NCBI GenBank assembly: GCA_002346525.1
Contig: DDZY01000143.1
Coordinates: 1 to 5,716, forward strand
Origin: Proteobacteria bacterium UBA2996
GTDB lineage: Bacteria; Pseudomonadota; Gammaproteobacteria; Arenicellales; UBA868
Direction: 5' to 3'
Length of the DNA: 5,716 nt
Under the pieces are notes generated by a model, which was given only the letters and a program-made list of their open reading frames with translations, was not told where the DNA came from and ran no database searches. Positions 1 through 5,589 of this stretch are shown one piece after another. Numbering within the stretch: position 1 is the stretch's first letter; the number at the start of each line of letters is the position of its first letter. The translations under genes were made by a program, and so were the position numbers.

Positions 1-50
1 TGCCTACAGATCTCTACCGAGTTGATTCGGGATCATATCGAGTTGTTATC

Positions 51-674
51 CTAAAAGCCTGTTGGAATGTCCAAGAAGTTCTCCGTTGCAATGTGAGCCA
101 ACTCATCGGGTTTTGCAAGCCACTGGGAAAGCATTCTCATCTGATCGAGGCCCCAGAAGCGCTCTGTACCGACTACAAAAGTCGGAACGCCATAAACACC
201 CGCCGCAATCGCGATTTCGGTATTGGCCCGCAGTTGTTTTTTGGTTTCCGGCGAATCTAGGAGGGCGCCCAAATCGTCAATCTCGAGCCTGCGGGCGATT
301 TCCTTAATGCCGGCTTCCGAGTGAACCGGAGGGGCCTCGGTCCAGATATAGCTGAAAATAGCATCGATCACTTGGGGAGAGCTTCCCAGCGAGATACACA
401 GACGCAGGTAGGGCAGAGGATTAAACGGATGTGCGTGTGGCAACCTGAAGGCTATGTCCAGGTCCTCCGCCAGCCATTGGCAATGTCGGTAGGTATCTAA
501 GCGCTTTGGGTCAATCTCGGCGGGTCCCTTATGCTCCCAGTGCTTCAGCAGGCCGGCGAAAAGGATGGGCACCATTTCATAGTCGAGCGATGGAGGCACC
601 TGGTTGAGGCGTTTGAACTGCAAATACGCGTAAGGCGAGACAAAGTCGAAATACCACTTGGCTTGGGTTGGCAT
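51..674 (-). CDS. 2-hydroxychromene-2-carboxylate isomerase family protein (DsbA-like thioredoxin fold, kappa-GST type)
   Basis: A 207-residue protein, the usual length for this family, ending in TAG. The N-terminal strand and active-site turn read WYFDFVSPYAYLQF, with Ser13 where DsbA has its first redox cysteine; this Ser-Pro-Tyr turn is typical of glutathione-dependent HCCA isomerases such as NahD. HPFNPLP (residues 82-88) and GVYGVPTFVV (159-168, with the expected cis-proline at 164) followed by ERFWGLDQ are also family hallmarks. There is no signal peptide, so it is probably cytosolic. I chose ATG 674 because homology begins there; the frame stays open upstream to a GTG at 773, but that would add 33 residues lacking family similarity and would run through the divergent transporter's start. 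The ribosome site is weak (GGA about 9 bases upstream). Known members isomerise hydroxychromene carboxylate in naphthalene breakdown, but no catabolic genes are nearby, so the substrate here is unknown. The family call is firm, the exact reaction is not. Confidence 0.9.
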   Translation of the reverse strand: MPTQAKWYFDFVSPYAYLQFKRLNQVPPSLDYEMVPILFAGLLKHWEHKGPAEIDPKRLDTYRHCQWLAEDLDIAFRLPHAHPFNPLPYLRLCISLGSSPQVIDAIFSYIWTEAPPVHSEAGIKEIARRLEIDDLGALLDSPETKKQLRANTEIAIAAGVYGVPTFVVGTERFWGLDQMRMLSQWLAKPDELAHIATENFLDIPTGF

Positions 675-761
675 TTTTTGAATCCGAACAGGGCAAAAAA
701 GGGTTAATAAGCGGTAGATTAGCGCGTGTCTCGGGCAAAATACATCCCGGGAGGAAGCCTC
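675..761. promoter_or_regulatory. divergent intergenic region between the isomerase and the EamA transporter
   Basis: This 87-base spacer must hold the promoters for both outward-facing genes. Its middle (about 674-720) is richer in A and T than the flanking genes, with a TTGAAT at 678-683 and a TTAATA at 704-709 on the plus strand. These are 20 bases apart, too far for a good sigma-70 pair, so I do not assign exact promoters. No clear operator palindrome is visible. Regulatory role is inferred from gene orientation. Confidence 0.4.
749..755 (+). promoter_or_regulatory. strong Shine-Dalgarno GGGAGGA deciding a TTG start for the EamA gene
   Basis: GGGAGGA ends 6 bases before TTG 762, leaving 7 bases between the GGAGG core (750-754) and the start codon, an ideal spacing. 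The alternative in-frame GTG at 726 has no comparable site upstream. This favours TTG as the true start. Confidence 0.6.
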
Positions 762-1613
762 TTGAAACGTCACTATGTCTTCGCAATCACTGCGCCACTC
801 TTCTGGAGTCTCGCCGGCGTTGTTGTCAAGTCACTGGAACAAGCAACGGAGTGGCAGATCAATTTCTATCGTTGCATCTCGCTGGCCCTCTTTGTGGCCA
901 TCGTCACCCTCATTCGTTACCGGCGTTCGACTTTGGCGGTTCTCAGGGTAGGGGGCTTCAAAACCGTCGTCGCCGGTGCGCTTCTGAGTGGTGCGATGCT
1001 TTGTAATGTAGTTGCGCTCAAGTACACCACCGTTGCCGTAGCAGTGTTTGTGATGGCAGCGGCCCCAATTCTTGCTGCTTTATTGGGGAAGATCTTTTTG
1101 GGTGAGCAAGTCAGTGCGCGGGTCTGGGCGAGTATCGCGATGGCTGTCGCGGGCATCGCGATCATGGTGGGGGGTCGTCTGCAGGTGGGTGACACGATTG
1201 GTGTAGCCGTTGCGGTTCTCGGCATAGTGTTCTTTGGGATCTATGCGGTCACCTTGCGCGTTGGCAAGAACGTTGACATGACGCCGGCTGTCTTATACGG
1301 CGGAGCAATTGGGGCGGTCGTCAGTCTGTCGGTAAGCATCGGCACAGGCGTAGGGCTCGTGATTCCGTGGATTGAGGCAATGTGGTGTTCGCTGCTGGGG
1401 GTAGTGCAACTCGGCTTGGGGAGTGTGTTGTTTGCTCTGGCCGCACAAGGAGTGCCCGCTGTTCAGTTGACGCTCTTTGCTTTGGGTGAGCCCTTGCTCG
1501 CACCGGTTTGGGTATGGCTGATGTTGGGTGATTTACCAACTGCCGCAACCCTTACTGGTGGGGCGATTCTTTTCGCTGCGCTGGCGCTTCAGATATCCGC
1601 AACCAAAAAGTAA
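762..1613 (+). CDS. EamA-family (drug/metabolite transporter superfamily) permease
   Basis: A 283-residue, highly hydrophobic inner-membrane protein with about ten helices arranged as two EamA repeats (roughly residues 5-138 and 152-279). Each repeat ends in the family's typical helix pattern: PILAALLGKIFLGEQVS around 102-118 and LGEPLLAPVWVWLMLGD around 241-257. The protein begins KRHYVFAITAPLFWSLAGV, the usual first helix. I prefer the TTG start at 762 because of the strong GGGAGGA in front of it; GTG 726 would give 295 residues with a polar N-terminal extension. EamA proteins commonly export amino acids, metabolites or drugs, but the substrate cannot be read from sequence. It is transcribed away from the isomerase and ends 10 bases before the stop of the convergent FetB-like gene. 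No intrinsic terminator is seen between them. Confidence 0.9.
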   Translation: MKRHYVFAITAPLFWSLAGVVVKSLEQATEWQINFYRCISLALFVAIVTLIRYRRSTLAVLRVGGFKTVVAGALLSGAMLCNVVALKYTTVAVAVFVMAAAPILAALLGKIFLGEQVSARVWASIAMAVAGIAIMVGGRLQVGDTIGVAVAVLGIVFFGIYAVTLRVGKNVDMTPAVLYGGAIGAVVSLSVSIGTGVGLVIPWIEAMWCSLLGVVQLGLGSVLFALAAQGVPAVQLTLFALGEPLLAPVWVWLMLGDLPTAATLTGGAILFAALALQISATKK

Positions 1614-1623
1614 AGGTGTAACC

Positions 1624-2328
1624 TCAATGTGCAGACCGCCGGCCCCACAGGTGCAAAAAGCAGGCGACAGAAATTCCTGATGCACTAAAGAGCATGCACA
1701 TCACCAGAATCTGATATCGCGCTGCGATCAATGGCGAGACGCCCGAGAGCACTTGGCCAGTCATCATGCCGGGTAGGGAAACGAGACCCACTGCCATCAG
1801 CGAGTTCACCAGGGGGATCATTGCGGTCTGCATCGCAATGTAACGGGCCTTTTCGGGATTGTGGCCATGGTCGAGTTCCGCTTGGTAGCGTTCTCCGGCA
1901 ATACTCACCGGGTTCATTGAGTTGGCGAAAATCATGCCCGCAAGCGGAATCAGGTAATGAGGTGCATACCAAGGTTCCACATCGATCACCAGTTGGGTAG
2001 CGAGCATCAGAACGGGAATACAGCCCGCGGTAATGGAGAGTAGAGCGATCCAGTAGAGGCCGGGTCGCGATTCGCCCAAGGGGCGAAGCGCAATCCAGCT
2101 CGATACCGTAATCATGACAAAGAGTACGGCAGACACCGTGAGCGGACTTTCTGACTCGAAAAGAAAGACCAGGACGTAGCCGACCGCGAGCAACTGCACC
2201 ACCATCCGGCTGAGTCCGTAGAGGGTGTTCCGGTAGGCGAGTGACCATCGCCACTGAATCGCCACCACCAAAGCAACAGGAATGAAGATCAGCGCAAGTT
2301 GCGCCAGAGGGATCTGGCCAATGGTCAC
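1624..2328 (-). CDS. fetB: FetB / UPF0014-family ABC transporter permease (putative iron exporter subunit)
   Basis: A 234-residue membrane protein matching the FetB (YbbM) family along its length: SRMVVQLLAVGYVLVFLF (residues 40-57), IPLAGMIFANSMNPVSIAG (127-145), then the signature MIPLVNSLMAVGLVSLPGMM (170-189) and ARYQILVMCMLF (203-214). About seven membrane helices are expected. It is somewhat shorter than E. coli FetB at the C-terminus. The start is GTG 2328; an in-frame TAA lies five codons upstream, so no earlier start is possible, and AAGG stands about 10 bases before it. In E. coli FetB pairs with the ATPase FetA to export iron and resist oxidative stress. No ATPase gene is adjacent here, since the upstream neighbour is an unrelated 81-residue protein, so either the ATPase is encoded elsewhere or the permease has another partner. 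The family is clear; the iron role is inferred from E. coli. Confidence 0.86.
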   Translation of the reverse strand: MTIGQIPLAQLALIFIPVALVVAIQWRWSLAYRNTLYGLSRMVVQLLAVGYVLVFLFESESPLTVSAVLFVMITVSSWIALRPLGESRPGLYWIALLSITAGCIPVLMLATQLVIDVEPWYAPHYLIPLAGMIFANSMNPVSIAGERYQAELDHGHNPEKARYIAMQTAMIPLVNSLMAVGLVSLPGMMTGQVLSGVSPLIAARYQILVMCMLFSASGISVACFLHLWGRRSAH

Positions 2329-2419
2329 GCGGGCTCGACCTTAACGCGTGTTTCAGGGATGCCGGCGGTTGAGAGCCTGCGGGCGGACAACGGTCCGTAA
2401 TAAATCTTAGGATTTCAGG

Positions 2420-2665
2420 TCAGACCTTTTTCTTCGGGATGGTCCGGAGATTGAGGTCTTCAATCAGGGTGGCGCAATACTGAGTGACCTCACGCTTGGT
2501 ACCCTGACGATAACCGGTGACGGAGGAAACCGAATTGGCCACCACATAACGATAGCAGGTTCCGTCTGAGCCGCCGCTCGGCAGTTCCGCTTTTTCAATC
2601 TTGACTACGTTGTAGCAAAGGTGGGCGAATTCTTCGTAGTTGAGAACCGGATCAGCTTTTTTCAT
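2420..2665 (-). CDS. small conserved-looking protein of unknown function (81 aa)
   Basis: I do not recognise this protein. It has 81 residues, starts at ATG 2665 with AGGA (2671-2674) 5 bases upstream, and ends TGA. It is soluble-looking and mixed in charge, with no signal peptide or membrane helix. Visible points are an acidic/aromatic start (LNYEEFAHLCYNVV, residues 8-21), a Gly/Ser-rich turn SGGSDGT (30-36), three cysteines (17, 37, 64) not arranged as a metal-binding pair, and a basic C-terminal tail PKKKV. The good ribosome site and an extended -10 promoter about 100 bases upstream support a real gene. It lies between lpd and the FetB-like gene, all on the minus strand, 91 bases before fetB, and could be co-transcribed with fetB. 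Confidence 0.75.
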   Translation of the reverse strand: MKKADPVLNYEEFAHLCYNVVKIEKAELPSGGSDGTCYRYVVANSVSSVTGYRQGTKREVTQYCATLIEDLNLRTIPKKKV

Positions 2666-2670
2666 GAGAG

Positions 2671-2674
2671 TCCT
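2671..2674 (-). promoter_or_regulatory. ribosome binding site AGGA of the 81-residue protein
   Basis: On the minus strand GCAGGACTCTC precedes ATG 2665, placing AGGA 5 bases from the start codon. This fixes the start of the small gene and argues that it is translated. Confidence 0.55.
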
Positions 2675-2769
2675 GCGCTAAGCGTTGAGTCTGTACGGCT
2701 GGGAGGGCCCAAAGGATGGTGCCGATTGCGTAGATCCAGCGAAGGGCGCTTTTCGTAACGCAGTCTGAA

Positions 2770-2778
2770 ATTATAGCA
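2770..2778 (-). promoter_or_regulatory. extended -10 sigma-70 promoter upstream of the 81-residue gene
   Basis: Read on the minus strand the sequence is TGCTATAAT: a perfect TATAAT (2770-2775) preceded by the TGN of an extended -10 element, in a distinctly AT-rich patch within GC-rich DNA. The -35 position has no good TTGACA match, as is common for extended -10 promoters. Transcription would start near 2763, giving a leader of roughly 98 bases before ATG 2665. It lies downstream of lpd and would drive the 81-residue gene and perhaps fetB. It is a prediction from consensus only. Confidence 0.5.
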
Positions 2779-2866
2779 TAAATTTAGATACTTACGGACT
2801 TCTCACGCTCGAGCAGGAAGGAAACGAAAACGAGTGGCGACCGGATACAGCCGGATTGAAGGCCAA

Positions 2867-4291
2867 CTAGCGGTTGACTTTATGGATCGCGCGCCCGTGA
2901 GATGCGAGCGCCGCTTCATGAACCACTTCGGCGAGCGTTGGATGGGCATGTACCGTGCGGGCGAGGTCTTCTGCGCTGGCCTCCATCGACATGGCGAGCA
3001 CCGCTTCATTGATCAGTTCTGACACCTGTGAGCCGATCATATGTGCGCCGAGGATTCGGTCGGAATCCCGACAGGCAAGGATCTTCACAAATCCCTCTGT
3101 CGCACCAACCGCTTTGGCGCGTCCACTGGCAGCGAAAGGAAACATGCCGACGGCGTAGTCGGTTCCCTGCGATTTGAGTTCATCTTCTGTTGCGCCTACC
3201 CAGGCGATTTCCGGATGCGTATAGATGACCCACGGAATCGTCGAGTGATCAATATGGCCGCCGCCGATAGCAATGCGTTCCGCGACAGCGATACCTTCCT
3301 CTGAGGCCTTGTGGGCCAGCATGGGTCCCTGGACGACATCGCCGAGAGCCCAAACACCCGAGACAGCCGTGGCGCAATGGGCATCAACAGGAACGGCGCC
3401 TTTGTGGTCAAGCGCCACGCCACAATTCGGGCCCAACAGTCCGTCGGTACAGGGTCGGCGCCCCACCGCGACAATCAGGCGTTCCACATCAATGGTTTCG
3501 CTGTTTTCATTGTCGAGATAGCGGATGGTGCATCCGTCTTTTGTCGACTCGACTTGTGTGACTTTGCACCCAAGGCGGATATCCAGTCCCTGACGGGAAA
3601 ACTGTTTTTTAGCCTCCCGAGCGATCATCGGATCTGCCGTACCGAGCAGAGAATCCATCGCTTCGAGGATGACCACCTCGGCGCCGAGGCGCCGCCACAC
3701 ACTGCCGAGCTCCAAGCCGATCACCCCCGCCCCAATGATTCCCAGTTTTTTAGGCACAGTGGAGAATTCAAGTGCTCCGGCAGAGTCAAATATCGTTTGA
3801 TTGTCTACCGCCATGCCGGGCAACTGCACGGGCGTTGAACCGCTGGCCAGGATGACGTGCTTTGCCTTGAGTATCTCTTCAGTGCGGTCGTCAGACGACA
3901 CGCGGACGACCCCTGCCTCGACCAGACAGCCGTGTCCGGGGAAAAAGGCAATCTGATTGGATTTAAAAAGGGCGCTGATTCCGTCCGTCAACTCCGAGAC
4001 GATCTTGTCTTTGCGCGCCAGCATTTTCTCGACATCAATCGAAACGGGTCCGCTGCTGATCCCGTGATCTGCCGCATGAATTTTCAGCTCTTCATAGCGC
4101 TCTGAAGAATCCAGCAGGGCCTTGGAAGGAATACATCCGACATTAAGGCAGGTTCCGCCCACAGAGGGTTTGCCGCTCTTGCCAATCCAACGGTCGATGC
4201 AGGCCGTTTTTAAACCGAGCTGGGCGCAGCGTATCGCAGCGACATAGCCCCCCGGTCCTGCGCCGATCACGACTACGTCAAAGTTACTCAT
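2867..4291 (-). CDS. lpd: dihydrolipoyl dehydrogenase, E3 of the 2-oxoglutarate dehydrogenase complex
   Basis: A 474-residue flavoprotein of normal E3 length that reoxidises dihydrolipoyl groups on E2 and reduces NAD+. The FAD-binding glycine motif GAGPGG is at residues 10-15. The redox disulfide lies in GGTCLNVGCIPSK (Cys48 and Cys53). The NAD-binding motif GAGVIG is at 187-192, with Glu210 ending the second strand as expected for NAD rather than NADP. The second FAD motif contains ALGDVV (315-320). The dimer-interface active-site sequence HAHPTLAE carries catalytic His450 and Glu455. All key residues are present. The start is ATG 4291, with a weak ribosome site (GAG about 13 bases upstream). 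It lies 63 bases downstream of sucB on the same strand, so it is the complex's own E3, though it may also serve pyruvate dehydrogenase or glycine cleavage. From memory it resembles Pseudomonas LpdG. Confidence 0.97.
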   Translation of the reverse strand: MSNFDVVVIGAGPGGYVAAIRCAQLGLKTACIDRWIGKSGKPSVGGTCLNVGCIPSKALLDSSERYEELKIHAADHGISSGPVSIDVEKMLARKDKIVSELTDGISALFKSNQIAFFPGHGCLVEAGVVRVSSDDRTEEILKAKHVILASGSTPVQLPGMAVDNQTIFDSAGALEFSTVPKKLGIIGAGVIGLELGSVWRRLGAEVVILEAMDSLLGTADPMIAREAKKQFSRQGLDIRLGCKVTQVESTKDGCTIRYLDNENSETIDVERLIVAVGRRPCTDGLLGPNCGVALDHKGAVPVDAHCATAVSGVWALGDVVQGPMLAHKASEEGIAVAERIAIGGGHIDHSTIPWVIYTHPEIAWVGATEDELKSQGTDYAVGMFPFAASGRAKAVGATEGFVKILACRDSDRILGAHMIGSQVSELINEAVLAMSMEASAEDLARTVHAHPTLAEVVHEAALASHGRAIHKVNR

Positions 4292-4354
4292 GGAATATGC
4301 TGCTCATGTCTCGTGCCGGGCCCGGCTGTCTCGGGGCATCACTGGATCAACCGT
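4292..4354 (-). promoter_or_regulatory. sucB-lpd spacer with a 12-base palindrome flanked by direct repeats
   Basis: The spacer contains the perfect palindrome GCCGGGCCCGGC (4315-4326). TGTCTCG occurs on both sides in direct orientation (4307-4313 and 4327-4333), 20 bases apart. In RNA the palindrome could form a short GC hairpin with a four-base loop, without a following T run, so it is not a standard terminator. It might stabilise or process the sucAB part of the message, or bind a protein. The structure is seen directly; the function is guesswork. Confidence 0.35.
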
Positions 4355-5584
4355 TCAGACCTCCAGCAACAGACGGGCAGGGTCTTCAAGCGCTTCCTTG
4401 ATCGCCACCAGGAAGGAAACGGCGTCTGAGCCATCGATGATTCGATGGTCGTATGACAATGCCAGGTACATCATGGGGCGGACGACAACGGCACCCTCGA
4501 GGGCGACCGGCCGGTCCTGGATTTTGTGCATTCCGAGAATAGCGCTTTGCGGCGGATTGAGTATGGGCGTTGAGAGCATCGAGCCAAAAACACCACCATT
4601 GGTGATCGTAAAGGTACCGCCGCTCAAATCCTCAAGACTGAGTGTGCCGGATTTGGCACGTTCTCCAAAGGCCGCAATAGACGATTCAATTTCCGCTAGC
4701 CCGAGGCGCTCTGCGCTCCGGAGTACTGGTACCACCAGACCTCTAGGGGAAGATACGGCAATCCCAATGTCGTAATAGTCGTGATACAGGATGTCAGATC
4801 CATCGACCGCTGCATTGATGATGGGGAAACGTTTCAAAGCTTCCACACAAGCTTTGACGAAGAAGGACATGAATCCCAGGCGCACTCCATGGGCTTTTTC
4901 GAATGCTTCCCGGTAACGGGTGCGCAGGGATTTCACCTCATACAGGTCCACTTCGTTGAACGTGGTCAGGATCGCGGCGTTGTGCTGAGCGTCGATAAGG
5001 CGTGAGGCGATAGTTTTGCGTAGCCGGCTCATCGGCTCGCGACGAACCCCTTGAGCATCCGCAGCGACGGCTTCTATGGGGGATGAGTTGGTACGTGCAA
5101 GCACATCATTTTTCAAGATTCGCCCGCCCCGCCCGGTTCCGTCCAGATCGGAAAGATCAACGCCTTTCACCGCAGCCAGGTTCTTTACGGCGGGTCCGGC
5201 GGGTGCTGCTACAGAGGGTTTCTCGATAGTCGCGGGCGGGGAGGGGCTGACAGGCGCTTTTGCTTCCTCAGGCAGAGCGTCAGTATCCGGCAGCGCCGAC
5301 TCTGTCGTTTCCGAAGTAGGGGTTTCGGGCTGTGCTGTGGGCGCCGGTCCCTCTTCGAACAGCGCGATCACGTCGTCTGCCAGAACGGTGTCTCCTTCTG
5401 TTCGCAGAATTTCGGTGATGACGCCGTCTCGAGGCGCGGGCACTTCCAGCACCACCTTCTCGGTTTCGATATCGACCAAGTTGTCGTCGCGGCGCACTGG
5501 CTGGCCGACTTCGACATGCCAATGCAGCATGGTGGCATCTGCAACCGACTCGGGCAGCATAGGCACTTTGATTTCGACAGACAT
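4355..5584 (-). CDS. sucB: dihydrolipoyllysine succinyltransferase, E2 of the 2-oxoglutarate dehydrogenase complex
   Basis: A 409-residue E2 that transfers the succinyl group from its lipoyl arm to CoA and forms the core of the complex. It has one lipoyl domain (residues 2-77) with the modified lysine Lys43 in DIETEKVVLEVPAP. Next come an Ala/Pro/Glu-rich flexible linker (about 78-125), the peripheral-subunit binding domain (about 127-164, PAVKNLAAVKGVDLSDLDG then GRGGRILKNDV), another short linker, and the catalytic domain (about 182-409). The catalytic motif is SYDHRIIDG, with His380 and Asp384, and the protein ends DPARLLLEV as in typical SucB. I chose ATG 5584, giving MSVEIKVPMLPES; TTG 5593 is also in frame but directly abuts the Shine-Dalgarno site and cannot use it. 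It begins 5 bases after the sucA stop, so the two are almost certainly translationally coupled. Confidence 0.97.
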   Translation of the reverse strand: MSVEIKVPMLPESVADATMLHWHVEVGQPVRRDDNLVDIETEKVVLEVPAPRDGVITEILRTEGDTVLADDVIALFEEGPAPTAQPETPTSETTESALPDTDALPEEAKAPVSPSPPATIEKPSVAAPAGPAVKNLAAVKGVDLSDLDGTGRGGRILKNDVLARTNSSPIEAVAADAQGVRREPMSRLRKTIASRLIDAQHNAAILTTFNEVDLYEVKSLRTRYREAFEKAHGVRLGFMSFFVKACVEALKRFPIINAAVDGSDILYHDYYDIGIAVSSPRGLVVPVLRSAERLGLAEIESSIAAFGERAKSGTLSLEDLSGGTFTITNGGVFGSMLSTPILNPPQSAILGMHKIQDRPVALEGAVVVRPMMYLALSYDHRIIDGSDAVSFLVAIKEALEDPARLLLEV

Positions 5585-5589
5585 CCTGA

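Larger units (their letters stand above)
2666..2866. other. 200-base gap between lpd and the 81-residue gene
   Basis: The gap holds the extended -10 promoter in its centre and, between that and the small gene, an open minus-strand frame without a normal start codon (see findings). On the lpd side I looked for an intrinsic terminator and found only short weak stems (CCGG repeats near 2841-2854, GCTCGAGC at 2807-2814) without a T run, so termination of the suc operon is not explained by a visible hairpin. Confidence 0.4.

Noticed and set aside
678..709. TTGAAT / TTAATA promoter pair for the EamA gene
   Set aside because: The 20-base spacer is outside the normal sigma-70 range and the -10 match is weak.
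675..773. N-terminal extension of the isomerase to a GTG at 773
   Set aside because: The 33 extra residues show no family similarity and would run through the divergent transporter's ribosome site and start; homology begins at ATG 674.
1685..2254. 189-codon minus-strand frame overlapping the FetB-like gene
   Set aside because: It is an out-of-frame shadow of a clear membrane protein; its translation is Arg/Ser-rich with no family resemblance.
2384..2397. Hairpin CGGACAACGGTCCG as terminator of the 81-residue gene
   Set aside because: The five-base stem is followed on the minus strand by CCCG, not a T run, so it does not fit an intrinsic terminator.
2807..2854. GCTCGAGC palindrome and CCGGAT repeats downstream of lpd
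   Set aside because: Both are short enough to occur by chance and lack a T run or symmetrical arrangement.
3311..3838. Long plus-strand open frame inside lpd
   Set aside because: It is antisense to a fully intact lpd with all catalytic residues; its translation has no recognisable domain and it has no good start context.
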